A model generated the notes under the pieces. It was not told where the DNA came from, searched no databases, and was given only the letters and a program-made list of their open reading frames with translations. 64,000 nt of DNA. Source: Martelella alba. GTDB taxonomy: Bacteria > Pseudomonadota > Gammaproteobacteria > Enterobacterales > Enterobacteriaceae. Location of the stretch: assembly GCF_005217455.1 (NCBI RefSeq), contig NZ_SZPQ01000002.1, forward strand, positions 1 to 64,000, in the 5' to 3' direction. The translations under genes and the position numbers were made by a program. Of the stretch, positions 1-9,297 are shown in pieces (positions within the stretch are counted from its first letter, which is position 1; each line of letters starts with the position of its first letter).

Positions 1-555
1 CATCATAAATAATTTTATTTTATAACAAGGAGTTGTGTTCTTAGCGTACGTTTTCGTTCCATTGGCCCTCAGACCCCTAAACTGAGTCATGTGACATTTA
101 GCGTAATTAAATCTGGTAAGGTATTTGATCAAACACTGCATCAGGTTTGATAAGCGCCACAGTGTCCATCCTGACACTGAGCTGAACAGTCTCCCTCAAA
201 CCACACAGATTGTTCAAGTACGCAAACACCCATGAGCTAAGGCTGGATCACTAAAGGTGAAACGATAATGGATGATTTTTTGACCAAGGAGCCCCGTGGG
301 TTCATGCGGACTTCCATATGCACACCCGAGCTGATCGCGAGTTCGAGTACGCGGGTGATGGAAGCTATTACTACAGCATAATGGTCATAACCCTCGCTGA
401 GGGCGTCAATCAACCCTATATGGACAGGAATAATCCAACTCACGTTGCGGCAGCCAGTATTCATCCCTGTGGCGTGGACGACCCTGTGACTTCAGTGAGC
501 AAACGCCGTCAACCAAGAAGCCGTTTGCAATATATCGCGTACCAATCGCCATGTA
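1..555. other. Left-edge region without a recognisable gene
   Basis: No supported gene. The stretch is more AT-rich than the following genes and has no long codon-biased frame. A 37-codon frame at 268-381 (+) has a plausible ribosome binding site (AAAGGTGA) eight bases before its ATG, and an overlapping 75-codon frame runs on the minus strand at 237-464. Neither resembles a family I know. It may be decayed coding sequence or a long intergenic region beyond the tetR terminus. Confidence 0.4.
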
Positions 556-1137
556 TCAAGGCGCCGACCGGGTGAGCAACACGAAGGCCACAGCGAAAAA
601 ATCCTCCAGCGGCTGCCGGCAACGGGCGATTTTCATGCGCACTACCGTCCCTTCCCAACTGTTGATAATAAAACGGGCCATTTTTTCCGCATCCAAGGTG
701 GCGACAATGCTGCCGTCGTTCTGGCCTTCGCGCAGCGTTGCGGCGACGGACGCGGTCCATTTTTCCAGGGATTGGTCAATAGCCTGACGCAACAACGGCG
801 TATTATCAGACATTTCGGCGGCCAGATTGGCGATCAGACAGCCTTTTTTATAACCGGATTCAGCGAAATGCGCCGCCATAAATTCGAAATGGCCACGCAG
901 TCGTTCAAGTGGCGGGAGACGTTTATCGGACAGGATTTCCCGCTTGCAGTCATGCCCGTAGATGCCCAGCACTTCCAGCGCCAGTAATTCTTTGGCTTTA
1001 AAGTAATTATAAAACGAACCTTTCGGCACCCCGGCGGTATCGACGATATCCTGCACACTGCATGCGCTGAACCCGAGGGTGTGGAACCGCTCCAATGCCG
1101 CGCAAACAATCTTATCGCGAACGCTAGGTCTTGCCAT
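556..1137 (-). CDS. TetR/AcrR-family transcriptional regulator
   Basis: A 193-residue TetR-type repressor. The N-terminal helix-turn-helix is clear at about residues 5-50, with the family signature GVPKGSFYNYFKAKE. The C-terminal half is an all-helical ligand-binding and dimerisation domain. I chose the ATG at 1137 (MARPSVRDK) because AGAGAAG lies just upstream; an upstream in-frame start at 1194 would cover the promoter. It lies 108 bp behind the emrB-like gene on the same strand, but has its own sigma70-like promoter inside an inverted repeat, suggesting autoregulation. Control of the adjacent efflux pump is inferred from position. The ligand is unknown. Confidence 0.85.
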   Translation of the reverse strand: MARPSVRDKIVCAALERFHTLGFSACSVQDIVDTAGVPKGSFYNYFKAKELLALEVLGIYGHDCKREILSDKRLPPLERLRGHFEFMAAHFAESGYKKGCLIANLAAEMSDNTPLLRQAIDQSLEKWTASVAATLREGQNDGSIVATLDAEKMARFIINSWEGTVVRMKIARCRQPLEDFFAVAFVLLTRSAP

Positions 1138-1167
1138 GGAAAACACTTCTCTTGCAACCGGAAACGG

Positions 1168-1202
1168 CTTGATTATAGGAACGTCCCGCCGCATTAATCA
1201 AG
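1168..1202 (-). promoter_or_regulatory. tetR promoter with inverted-repeat candidate operator
   Basis: Read on the minus strand there is a -35 TTGATT (1196-1201), an 18-bp spacer and a perfect -10 TATAAT (1172-1177), about 35 bp before the tetR ATG. Both hexamers sit in the arms of a perfect 8-bp inverted repeat, CTTGATTA (1168-1175) and TAATCAAG (1195-1202). A bound dimer could therefore block RNA polymerase. That TetR itself binds here is inference. Confidence 0.6.
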
Positions 1203-1245
1203 AGCGGACCGCCCGTTCTGTCACAACCGCTTACCCTCGCCCCGG

Positions 1246-2844
1246 CTAATGTTCGGCACTCGGGACGGCGCCCTTTGCCGTATTGTGCATCAGCGGCACC
1301 AAGATGCACGCCAGGAGAAAGCACAGCATAATATCCATAAAAGTATCGCCGAAGGTCATGGTCAACGCCTCGCGGTAGGTCAGCGACCACAACGTTTTCA
1401 GCGCCGCGGTGGCCGCCGTCGCGGTATCGTCGCCAAACGCGATAAAACGCGATTGCAGCGTCTCCAGCAGACCATTCATGGCCTCATTAGGCGCGGTAAG
1501 CGATTCCGCCAGACGAAAAAAATGCACATTGGCGCGATCGTTTATCAGTGTGGCGCACCAGGCGATGCCGATGGCGCCGCCAAGATTGCGCATCAGATTA
1601 AATAGGCCGGAAGCCATCTTCAGGCGTTCCGGCGGCAAACTGCCCAGGCTCAGCGTCACCACCGGCGCGACGGCGAATTGCTGCGACAGACCGCGAAAGG
1701 CCTGCGGCAACAGCAATTCTTTCGCGCCCCAATCATGGGTTATCGGCATAAACGTCCACATGGACAAGGCGAAACCGGCCAAACCGACCAACAGTAACCA
1801 GCGTAAATCAATACGGTTGGCGCAATAGGCATAGAGGGGAATAGCCAGCAGTTGAAAAACGCCGGTGGAAAAAATCGCCCAGCCAATCTGCAAGGCGCTA
1901 AAACCCCTGACCTGACCGAGAAACAGCGGCGTGAGATAAATGGTGGAAAACATCCCCACCCCGACAATAAACGAAAAGAAACAGCCCAGGGCGAAATTCC
2001 GCTCCTTTAGCGCCCGCAAATCCACGATGGGCCTGGCATATGTCAGGGTGCGCCAGATAAACAGGATCCCCGCTACCGCGGAAATCCAGGCGGTGGCGGT
2101 GAGAGTCCTGTCGCTGAACCAATTCCAGCGCGGCCCTTCTTCCAACGTGTACTCCAGGCAACCGAGGAATACCGCCAGCAGGACAATACCTAAATAATCG
2201 GCGCCGCGCAGCAACGACAAATTGGGCCGGTCTATTTTGACCAACAGCGGAACGGTCACCGCCACCAGCGTGCCCGGCAGCAAATTCACGTAAAACAAGC
2301 CGTGCCAGGAATCATTGTCGGTTATCCATCCGCCCACCGTCGGCCCCATGGTCGGCGCCAACGAGGCGATGCCGCCGATAGTGGCGGCGGCGATGACCCG
2401 CTGTTTTCCATTGAAAAACACAAACGCGGTGGTAAACACCAGCGGAATCATCGAACCGCCGAGAAACCCTTGCATGGCCCGGAACAGAATCATGCTCTGG
2501 ATATTCCAGGCCGAGCCGCACAAAAGGCTGGAAAAGGTAAAGCCGACCGCGGAAAAACAAAACAGCCAGCGGGTGGAGAGGACATGCGCCAGCCATCCCG
2601 ACAGGGGAATAACGATAATTTCAGCGATAAGATACGCGGTCTGCACCCAGACGGTTTCATCGCTGCCCGCCGATAGGCCGCCGCCGATATCCTTCAGCGA
2701 AGCGGAAACAATCTGGATATCCAGCAAGGCGATAAACATTCCCAGACACATGGTGGAAAACGCGACGATTTTGCCCGCCAGCGTCAGACCGTCCGGCAGA
2801 GCGGCGGGCGGCAACGCCGCGGCCTGAACGCCGGCGCCGCTCAC
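1246..2844 (-). CDS. emrB: DHA2-family drug:H+ antiporter, EmrB-like
   Basis: A 532-residue inner-membrane major facilitator of the 14-helix DHA2 (EmrB/QacA) family, which exports hydrophobic drugs through a tripartite pump with EmrA and an outer-membrane channel. Visible family features are the hydrophobic start with MFIALLDIQIV, the motif C-like AAATIGGIASLAPTMGPTVG, and alternating hydrophobic stretches to the C-terminus. The start is a GTG at 2844 that overlaps the emrA stop (GTGA), indicating translational coupling. It is the second pump gene of an hxlR-emrA-emrB operon. No TolC-like partner is encoded in this window. The substrate cannot be read from the sequence. Confidence 0.9.
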   Translation of the reverse strand: MSGAGVQAAALPPAALPDGLTLAGKIVAFSTMCLGMFIALLDIQIVSASLKDIGGGLSAGSDETVWVQTAYLIAEIIVIPLSGWLAHVLSTRWLFCFSAVGFTFSSLLCGSAWNIQSMILFRAMQGFLGGSMIPLVFTTAFVFFNGKQRVIAAATIGGIASLAPTMGPTVGGWITDNDSWHGLFYVNLLPGTLVAVTVPLLVKIDRPNLSLLRGADYLGIVLLAVFLGCLEYTLEEGPRWNWFSDRTLTATAWISAVAGILFIWRTLTYARPIVDLRALKERNFALGCFFSFIVGVGMFSTIYLTPLFLGQVRGFSALQIGWAIFSTGVFQLLAIPLYAYCANRIDLRWLLLVGLAGFALSMWTFMPITHDWGAKELLLPQAFRGLSQQFAVAPVVTLSLGSLPPERLKMASGLFNLMRNLGGAIGIAWCATLINDRANVHFFRLAESLTAPNEAMNGLLETLQSRFIAFGDDTATAATAALKTLWSLTYREALTMTFGDTFMDIMLCFLLACILVPLMHNTAKGAVPSAEH

Positions 2845-3923
2845 GGCCGCCCCCGCCTACGGCTGTCCACCACCGCGGTCACGGATAATCCCGGCCGCAG
2901 CAATCCCAGCGTACCGTCAGCCCTATCCAGAATGATGCGCACCGGCACCCGCTGGACAATCTTGGTGAAATTACCCGTGGCGTTTTCCGTGGGCAGCACG
3001 CTGAACTGGGCGCCGGTGGCCGGCGCGAGGCTGGCCACCCGACCATGGAAGACCGTGCCGGGCTGGATGTCGGCCCGAATCATGGCGCGCTGGCCGGGGC
3101 GAATGCCCGCCAGTTGATCTTCCTTGAAATTGGCGTCCACCCAGAGCCCGCGGGACGGGATGATATCCAGCAACTGGCTGCCGGCGGCGGCCCAGGCCCC
3201 CATCCTGGCCCGTCGATTGCCCACCACGCCGTCAATGGGGGCGCGGATAAGGGTATGCGCCAGATTCAGCCTCGCCAGTTCCCGGCCGGCGACGGCTTCC
3301 CCCAGCGCCGCCATAACCTGACCGCGCTGGGTATCAAGGACCGTCAATTGCCGCTGGGCCGCCAATAGCGCCGCTTTGGCCTGCTGGCCGTCGGCGAGCG
3401 CCTGGCGATAGTCCGCCTGCGCCTGTTGGAGGCTTTGCACCGATACCGCCGCGCTTGATTGCAATGTCCGGTAGCGGGCCAAATCATCGCGGGTGCGTTC
3501 GATTTGCGCCTCGTCGCCGGTAATGGCGGCCCGGGCCTGTTCGATCAGCGCTTCTTTCAAGCCGCGGGTCGCGGCCAGATTCGCCAGCGCGGCCTGTTGG
3601 GCGGCGACTTCGCCTTGCGCTTTGGCGAGCGCGGCCCGATAGTCACGGTCATCCAGACGCAACACGATTTCGCCGGTGGTGACGCGCTGGTTGTCCGCAA
3701 CGTCCACCGCCGTGATGTATCCCGCCACTTTAGCGCTGATGGTGGTGATGTCGCCGCCCACGTAGGCATCGTCGGTGGTCTGTATGAACCGGCCATGGTT
3801 CCACCAATAGGCGCCGTAACCGATCATGAGCGCCACGGCCGCCGCCGCCAAGCCCAGCGCCATTGGCCGGCCTTTCCCGCCGGCGCGGCCCCCGGTATTC
3901 CGCGATGTCGCCGGCGCGTTCAT
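2841..3923 (-). CDS. emrA: Membrane-fusion (HlyD) subunit of efflux pump, EmrA-like
   Basis: A 360-residue periplasmic adaptor. It has a short cytoplasmic N-terminus, one membrane anchor at about residues 20-42 (LGLAAAAVALMIGYGAYWW), the lipoyl half-motif TTDDAYVGGDITTISAKVAG, a long Ala/Gln-rich coiled-coil hairpin (about 85-200) and the second half-motif LIRAPIDGVVGNR. It links the EmrB-like transporter to an outer-membrane channel. Start and stop both overlap neighbours by four bases (ATGA with hxlR, GTGA with emrB), so the three genes are one translation-coupled unit. Family assignment is firm; the exact symbol is by analogy. Confidence 0.9.
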   Translation of the reverse strand: MNAPATSRNTGGRAGGKGRPMALGLAAAAVALMIGYGAYWWNHGRFIQTTDDAYVGGDITTISAKVAGYITAVDVADNQRVTTGEIVLRLDDRDYRAALAKAQGEVAAQQAALANLAATRGLKEALIEQARAAITGDEAQIERTRDDLARYRTLQSSAAVSVQSLQQAQADYRQALADGQQAKAALLAAQRQLTVLDTQRGQVMAALGEAVAGRELARLNLAHTLIRAPIDGVVGNRRARMGAWAAAGSQLLDIIPSRGLWVDANFKEDQLAGIRPGQRAMIRADIQPGTVFHGRVASLAPATGAQFSVLPTENATGNFTKIVQRVPVRIILDRADGTLGLLRPGLSVTAVVDSRRRGRP

Positions 3924-4474
3924 TGCGCCTCACCGGGGAGACGTTTCGCCGGCGGCGCGAACCGGAAATTCTCGTCCCCCGAGGCGTGTTTCAACCACTG
4001 GAAATCCATGCGGTAACGCATCTGTTCGCTGGCCGCCGGCCCCGGTCCGAGACGGTAATCCGTCGGCGACATCCGTTGTCCGGTAACAGCGTCCACCAGC
4101 ACCGGCTCGGCCGGCGCGCCGGTCTGGCGGTTAATCAGTATCGACGCCGGGCCTTCCGGGGAAAAATACGCGTTGCCCCAGGCCACCAACGCCCAGATTA
4201 CCGGACGGAAAGCCCAGCCGGCCTCGGTAAGAAGATACTCGTAACGCAACGGCTTGCGGCTATAGGGCCTGCGTTGCAACAGCCCGTTTTTCACCAGGTC
4301 GTTCAGACGCCGGCTTAACATGTTGGGCGCGATATCCAGGCTGGCCTCGAACTCGTAAAAACGCGTCAGTCCATAAAACGCATCGCGCAGGATAAGGATG
4401 CTCCACCACTCCCCGACCCTGGCCAGGCTGCGGGCCACGGGACAAGACATTTCGGCGAAATCGGTTTTGTTCAT
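3920..4474 (-). CDS. HxlR-family winged-helix regulator
   Basis: A 184-residue HxlR-type regulator (about 110 residues of winged helix plus a C-terminal extension). Diagnostic features are CPVARSLARVGEWWSILILR with a single N-terminal Cys of the kind used by redox- or electrophile-sensing HxlR proteins, and ILINRQTGAP near the C-terminal part. I chose the ATG at 4474 (MNKTDFAEM); the ATG at 4486 lies inside a perfect palindrome that looks like an operator. It is the first gene of the emrAB-like operon, so it probably controls the pump and itself. The inducer is unknown. Confidence 0.85.
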   Translation of the reverse strand: MNKTDFAEMSCPVARSLARVGEWWSILILRDAFYGLTRFYEFEASLDIAPNMLSRRLNDLVKNGLLQRRPYSRKPLRYEYLLTEAGWAFRPVIWALVAWGNAYFSPEGPASILINRQTGAPAEPVLVDAVTGQRMSPTDYRLGPGPAASEQMRYRMDFQWLKHASGDENFRFAPPAKRLPGEAQ

Positions 4475-4483
4475 CGGTCGCCC

Positions 4484-4543
4484 CATAGGATACTATCAAC
4501 GTGATAGTATCCTATGCCACTCACTTGCATCATGCAAGTGAGT
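4484..4543 (-). promoter_or_regulatory. Promoter of hxlR-emrAB with two perfect palindromes
   Basis: A 33-bp perfect palindrome fills 4484-4516: 15-bp arms, CATAGGATACTATCA and its complement, around a 3-bp centre. A second perfect palindrome at 4519-4543 has 11-bp arms, ACTCACTTGCA, around TCA. On the minus strand a -35 TTGCAT (4532-4537) and -10 TAGGAT (4509-4514), 17 bp apart, place the -10 inside the first palindrome and the -35 inside the second. This is the geometry of a repressor operator, most simply for the adjacent HxlR protein. The second palindrome may also act as the end of the cob operon transcript, though no T-run is seen. Confidence 0.65.
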
Positions 4544-4559
4544 TATCTCAAAAGCGGCC

Positions 4560-5618
4560 TTAATGGCCCGTTGGCAATTCGATATCGCTATCGGTCAGCG
4601 TGCCCATATTGTTGTACATGGCGCAGGCGGCATCCACCAGATTCATGCCCAACGCCGCGCCGCTGCCCTCGCCCAGCCGCATCTCCAGATCGAGATAAGG
4701 ATGAAGATCAAGGTAGGCCAAGGCGGTTTTCGCCCCTTTTTCCGCCGAGAGATGTGAGGGGATCAGATAATCCCGGACCTGCGGCGCCACCCGGCAGGCG
4801 ACCAACGCGGCGGCATAGGACAGGAAACCGTCCAGCATAACCGGTAACCCTTCGGCGGCGGCCCCTAGCATCGCGCCCGCCATGCCGCCCAGGTCGAAAC
4901 CGCCGACCTTGGCCAGCGTGTCGATACCATCCCGCGGATCCGGCCGGTTGACGGCGATGGCGCGTTCCACTACGGCGATTTTGTTGCGCAGCAATGCCAC
5001 CGGAAGATTGGCGCCGCGCCCCACCACATCGCCCGGCGACGCTTCGGTCAAGACGCTGACCAGCGCGGCGGCCGGGGTGGTATTGGCCATCCCCAGCTCG
5101 CCCACGCCAAACAGGGTTACGCCCGCCGCCGCCTGTTCCGTCGCCAAATCCGCGCCAATGGCCAGCACCTGTGCCGCTTCGGCGCGGGTCATGGCCGGGC
5201 CCACGGCGATATTGCCGCAGCCCCGGCCCATGCGGCGGTCAATCAGCCCCGGCAACGGCCGTTCGCTATCAATGCCCAAGTCCACCGCCGTCACTTTCGC
5301 GCCGGCATTGGCCGCCAGCACGCAAACGCCGGTGATCCCCTTGACCATATTGGCCGCCTGGATGGCGGTGACGATACGCGGCGAGACCGCCACGCCTTCC
5401 TGGTAAACACCGTGATCGGCAATCATCACCAGGATGCTTTTATGCGCAAACGACAGCGGCCGGCGACCCATGATGCCGGCCAGTTGGACAGCCAGTTGCT
5501 CAAGTCGGCCGAGACTGCCCGGCGGCTTGAGCAATCCATCGATACGCCGCGCCGCGGCTGCCATGGCGTCCTGATCCGGCGGCCGGATGGCGTCGATAAC
5601 CTGCTGGATATTTCTCAT
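4560..5618 (-). CDS. cobT: Nicotinate-nucleotide--dimethylbenzimidazole phosphoribosyltransferase
   Basis: Makes alpha-ribazole phosphate from dimethylbenzimidazole and nicotinate mononucleotide for the lower ligand of cobalamin. The protein is 352 residues, the usual CobT length. It carries the substrate loop [18 protein letters not shown] near the N-terminus and the glutamate-containing [13 protein letters not shown] near the C-terminus, where the family's catalytic base lies. The ATG at 5618 follows AGGAG at a good distance; upstream in-frame starts lack one. It is the last gene of the cob operon, 20 bp behind cobC. Confidence 0.95.
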   Translation of the reverse strand: MRNIQQVIDAIRPPDQDAMAAAARRIDGLLKPPGSLGRLEQLAVQLAGIMGRRPLSFAHKSILVMIADHGVYQEGVAVSPRIVTAIQAANMVKGITGVCVLAANAGAKVTAVDLGIDSERPLPGLIDRRMGRGCGNIAVGPAMTRAEAAQVLAIGADLATEQAAAGVTLFGVGELGMANTTPAAALVSVLTEASPGDVVGRGANLPVALLRNKIAVVERAIAVNRPDPRDGIDTLAKVGGFDLGGMAGAMLGAAAEGLPVMLDGFLSYAAALVACRVAPQVRDYLIPSHLSAEKGAKTALAYLDLHPYLDLEMRLGEGSGAALGMNLVDAACAMYNNMGTLTDSDIELPTGH

Positions 5619-5638
5619 TTTTTCTCCTGAAAAGCGTA

Positions 5639-6241
5639 TCAGCGGTCGGGTTGCCGGCCGCCGTCGTTCAAACAGGTCACGACGCAAAACCCGTCGGCGA
5701 ATCGCAACCGGCTATAGGCGTCCTGACGGAAGGTAAAATGCCACATGCCGGCGGGCGGCAACCCCAATAATACCGCCAGCAACAGGCTCAGCACGCCCTG
5801 ATGGCCGACCAGTAGCAGCGTTCCGGCCGGGTTTTCGCGCGCAAGCTCGCCGGCGGCGCCGGCCACCCGACGGGAAAACGCCGGAAAACTTTCGCCGCCG
5901 GGAGGAACCGTCTGCTGCCAGTCGTCGCACCAGGCGCGGTAACGTATTGCATCCTCCCGGCGCAGATCGCGATGATGGCGCAGTTCCCATTCGCCGAAAT
6001 CCATTTCATTCCAGATGGGGCGGCACTCGGGCGGGCTATCCGGGCAGAGGATTTGCGCGGTTTCCTGGGTGCGCCGCAGACCGCTGGCCAACACCCGATC
6101 GAAGCGCACGCCCGCCAGTTGCCGGGCCACCTGAGCGGCCTGCCGGCGGCCGCGCGCCGTCAAGGGCACATCGCTGACGCCGCAATAGACGCCGTCGCAA
6201 TTGGCCTGGGTTTCGCCGTGGCGCACCAGGTATAAATTCAT
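5639..6241 (-). CDS. cobC: Alpha-ribazole-5'-phosphate phosphatase
   Basis: A 200-residue histidine phosphatase that removes the phosphate from alpha-ribazole phosphate or adenosylcobalamin phosphate in nucleotide-loop assembly. The phosphohistidine motif [10 protein letters not shown] is at residues 5-14 and the second active-site histidine is in [14 protein letters not shown] chose the ATG at 6241 (MNLYLVRHG) because GGGAGAG precedes it and the family begins here. In Salmonella cobC lies away from the cob operon beside cobD; here it is inserted between cobS and cobT. Confidence 0.92.
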   Translation of the reverse strand: MNLYLVRHGETQANCDGVYCGVSDVPLTARGRRQAAQVARQLAGVRFDRVLASGLRRTQETAQILCPDSPPECRPIWNEMDFGEWELRHHRDLRREDAIRYRAWCDDWQQTVPPGGESFPAFSRRVAGAAGELARENPAGTLLLVGHQGVLSLLLAVLLGLPPAGMWHFTFRQDAYSRLRFADGFCVVTCLNDGGRQPDR

Positions 6242-6343
6242 GGTACTCTCCCGCGCCGCCGACAAGATGCCGCGGCGTCTGATAACCGAATAGGGCGGGT
6301 TGCGACAACCGGCCGCGACCGACGTCATCCCGCGCGGCGACGC

Positions 6344-7093
6344 TTACCGGCCGATACCGAGCGCTGCCAGCAAAAACAGCCACTCGAACAGCTCCACGCC
6401 GCAACCCAGGGTATCGCCGGTCTGGCCACCGAGGGCCCGGTTGATTTTCGCGCGGTAGGCGATGGCCAGAATTGCCGCGACGACAGCCGCCCCCAGGCCC
6501 GCCGGTCCGGCGACGAGACCGGTCAGCAGCGCGCCGACCAACAGCGCCAGGGCAAAGGACCGGCCATCGATTTTACCGATATAGACATTGCCGAGACCGT
6601 TTTCCCGGGCATAATGCTGGCGATACATCAATAGCGTGATAAGGCTGCGGCTGACCACCGGCGCGACAATAATAAAGGGCAGCGCGCCATTGGGATTGCC
6701 GGCCAGTCCGGCCAGCGCCAGCGCGCGAACGACAACGGCGAAAACCAGCGCCAATGCGCCATTGGTGCCGATGCGGCTGTCGCGCATAATCTCCAGCATC
6801 CGCTCCCGTTTGCGCGCCGAGAAGATGCCGTCGCAGGTATCCGCTAAACCGTCCAGATGGAAGGCGCCGGTCAGCAGGGCATTGGCCAGTACCGTCAGCG
6901 ACGCCGCCAGCGGGATGCCCAATACCGATTGGGCCAACGAGAAGACCGCCGCGCACAGTCCGCCGATAATCACTCCCACGATCGGCAGCCATGCCACCCC
7001 GCGGGCATAGGCATCCAACGGCAGATTCGCCGTCCAATGCGCCGGGACCGGCAGGCGGGTCATAAACTGGATGGCCGCCAGTAACTGTTTCAT
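6344..7093 (-). CDS. cobS: Adenosylcobinamide-GDP ribazoletransferase (cobalamin synthase)
   Basis: A 249-residue polytopic inner-membrane enzyme that joins adenosylcobinamide-GDP to alpha-ribazole (phosphate), the last assembly step. The family active-site signature [19 protein letters not shown] is present at about residues 80-100. It is followed by several hydrophobic segments, including a Gly/Ala-rich run near the C-terminus. The start overlaps the cobU stop (ATGA). A 102-bp gap separates it from cobC. Confidence 0.95.
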   Translation of the reverse strand: MKQLLAAIQFMTRLPVPAHWTANLPLDAYARGVAWLPIVGVIIGGLCAAVFSLAQSVLGIPLAASLTVLANALLTGAFHLDGLADTCDGIFSARKRERMLEIMRDSRIGTNGALALVFAVVVRALALAGLAGNPNGALPFIIVAPVVSRSLITLLMYRQHYARENGLGNVYIGKIDGRSFALALLVGALLTGLVAGPAGLGAAVVAAILAIAYRAKINRALGGQTGDTLGCGVELFEWLFLLAALGIGR

Positions 7094-7662
7094 GAGGCTG
7101 CCCCCGGCGCGGCGGCGTCTTTGATATGCAGCGGAATACCGGAAACCACCAGCCAGACATCGGCGGCGGCGGCGGCCAGCCGCTGGTTGACCCGCCCGGC
7201 AATATCCCGGAAGCGGCGGGCCAGCAGGTTTTCCGGCACAATGCCCATACCGAGTTCATTCGTCACCAGAATAACCGGGCACGGCGCCGCGGCGCAGGCG
7301 GCCAGCAACCGGTCGATTTGATCCGTTATCGCCCCTTCGGCGAGGGCGAAATCCATCTTTTCCGGCGCCACCAGACCGGTCTCGTCGAACAGTAAATTGG
7401 TCACCAGGGTGGTCACGCATTCCAGCAACACCGCGGCCACCTGCCCGCCTTGCCCGGTTATCACCTTATCCAAATCGCGATAACCCTCATGCGTGCGCCA
7501 ATGACCGGGCCTGTCGCGCCGATGCTGCGCCACCCGCCGCGCCATCTCGTCATCGGTGACCAGCGAAGTGGCGATATACAACACCGGCCCGTTCGCCCGC
7601 TGCGCCAGGGTCTCCGCCAGGCGGCTCTTGCCGCTGCGCGCCCCGCCCGTTACCAGGATCAT
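7090..7662 (-). CDS. cobU: Adenosylcobinamide kinase / guanylyltransferase
   Basis: A bifunctional 190-residue enzyme that phosphorylates adenosylcobinamide and then transfers GMP to it. The N-terminal P-loop GGARSGKS begins at residue 6, and the region [18 protein letters not shown] contains the histidine that carries GMP in this family. [15 protein letters not shown] is the Walker B-like segment. It lies between cbiP (28 bp upstream) and cobS (4-bp overlap), keeping the cobU-cobS order of Salmonella. Confidence 0.95.
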   Translation of the reverse strand: MILVTGGARSGKSRLAETLAQRANGPVLYIATSLVTDDEMARRVAQHRRDRPGHWRTHEGYRDLDKVITGQGGQVAAVLLECVTTLVTNLLFDETGLVAPEKMDFALAEGAITDQIDRLLAACAAAPCPVILVTNELGMGIVPENLLARRFRDIAGRVNQRLAAAAADVWLVVSGIPLHIKDAAAPGAAS

Positions 7663-7690
7663 AACGCCGCGCCGCCGGCGCGAATCTCAA

Positions 7691-9232
7691 TCATGAATGT
7701 TCCTCCAACGCGGCCGAGGCCGCCATAATGCGATAAATTCGTTCAATATCGATATGCGCCCGCATTTGCCGCGCCAGGGCATCGAATGACTGTTGCTTGC
7801 GTTCCCGCCATCCCGCCGGCGCCTCGCCCAGCGGCCCCAACCCGCGCCGTTCACGCAGCGCGTCAAGCAGCGTTCGGGTGAACGACGGCGAGTCGAACAA
7901 CCCATGGATATAACTGCCGGCCACATCGCCGCGTTCATTGACAGCGCCGTCGTCTTGTTGCAGGTCTTGGCCGTTTTGCCGGGCCAGGCGGGCGAAGGGC
8001 CGCGCGCCCGCGCCCAGAGCGGTATGGCCCATGTGGATTTCGTACCCAAAGAGATCCTGTCCGGCGCCGGCGGCGAACACGCCGTGCGGTAGGGCCATGA
8101 CCTGCGCGGTGACCTGCGTGGTGGTCTTAAGGGGGGCAAAGCGGGTCTCGCAATCCAGTAGACCCAATCCGGCCGCGGCCTCAATACCCGATTCAACGCC
8201 ATCAACCACCTTGCGTCCCAGCATCTGAAAACCGCCGCAAATCCCGATAATGGGCACGCCGCGCTCATGGGCCGCCAGAATTTCCTGATCGATGCCATGT
8301 TCGCGCAGGTAGAGCAAATCCCCCAGCGTGTTCTTGCTGCCGGGAAGAATCAGAAGATCAGGCACGCCCACCGATGTTCCACATTTGACATAACGCAGCC
8401 GCACATCGGGCTGGACCGCCAGGGCGTTGAAATCGGAAAAATTGGCGATATGCGGCAGTTGAATCACGGCCGCATCCAGTTCACGGCCCGCATCCCGGCG
8501 ATACTTATCACCTTGCAGCGCCACGCCGTCCTCGTCTTCCAGCGGTTCGTCGAACCAGGGCATGACGCCGACCACCGGGACGCCGGTCAAGGATTCGATT
8601 TGCGCGATGCCCGGTTGCAATAAGGCCGGATCGCCGCGGAATTTATTGATGATGACCCCTTTAACCCGCGCTTTCTCATCCGGTTGCAACAGCGCCAGGG
8701 TGCCATAAATGGCGGCGAATACGCCGCCCTTGTCGATATCCGCCACCAACAGCACCGGCGCCTCGGCCTGCCGGGCCATGCCCATGTTCACCAGGTCCCG
8801 GTCGCGCAGATTGATCTCGGCCGGGCTACCGGCCCCCTCCAGCACCATGATGTCGTATTGCGCCGCCAGACTACGGTAGATATCGCCAATCCGTCGGCGC
8901 AGTTGCGGTTTGTAGTGATGATAATCGGCGGCCCCCATATGGCACAGGGCTTCGCCCATGACGATCACCTGGGCCTGTTGATCGCTGGTGGGTTTGAGCA
9001 AAATCGGATTCATGCGGACATCCGGTTCAATGCCCGCCGCCTCGGCCTGAAACACTTGCGCCCGGCCCATTTCCGCCCCATCCCGGGTAATCCAGGAGTT
9101 GAGCGCCATATTCTGCGCCTTGAAAGGCGCAACGCGATAGCCGTCCTGGGCGAAGATTCGGCATAATCCCGCCGCCAGGACGCTTTTGCCGACGTCGGAA
9201 GCCGTTCCCTGCAACATTATCGATAAAGCCAT
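7691..9232 (-). CDS. cbiP: Adenosylcobyric acid synthase (glutamine-hydrolysing)
   Basis: Amidates four carboxylates of adenosylcobyrinic acid a,c-diamide using ATP and glutamine. The 513-residue protein has an N-terminal dethiobiotin-synthetase-like ATPase domain with P-loop [14 protein letters not shown], and a C-terminal type 1 glutamine amidotransferase domain with the nucleophile in [10 protein letters not shown]. In Salmonella cbiMNQO precede it; here it follows cbiL directly with a 65-bp gap. Confidence 0.95.
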   Translation of the reverse strand: MALSIMLQGTASDVGKSVLAAGLCRIFAQDGYRVAPFKAQNMALNSWITRDGAEMGRAQVFQAEAAGIEPDVRMNPILLKPTSDQQAQVIVMGEALCHMGAADYHHYKPQLRRRIGDIYRSLAAQYDIMVLEGAGSPAEINLRDRDLVNMGMARQAEAPVLLVADIDKGGVFAAIYGTLALLQPDEKARVKGVIINKFRGDPALLQPGIAQIESLTGVPVVGVMPWFDEPLEDEDGVALQGDKYRRDAGRELDAAVIQLPHIANFSDFNALAVQPDVRLRYVKCGTSVGVPDLLILPGSKNTLGDLLYLREHGIDQEILAAHERGVPIIGICGGFQMLGRKVVDGVESGIEAAAGLGLLDCETRFAPLKTTTQVTAQVMALPHGVFAAGAGQDLFGYEIHMGHTALGAGARPFARLARQNGQDLQQDDGAVNERGDVAGSYIHGLFDSPSFTRTLLDALRERRGLGPLGEAPAGWRERKQQSFDALARQMRAHIDIERIYRIMAASAALEEHS

Positions 9233-9297
9233 ATATCCCCCTTGGTTCGGCGGCCCCTTTGACTCGCGGGCCGTTTATCGCGGTTGGCGGCCTGGCG

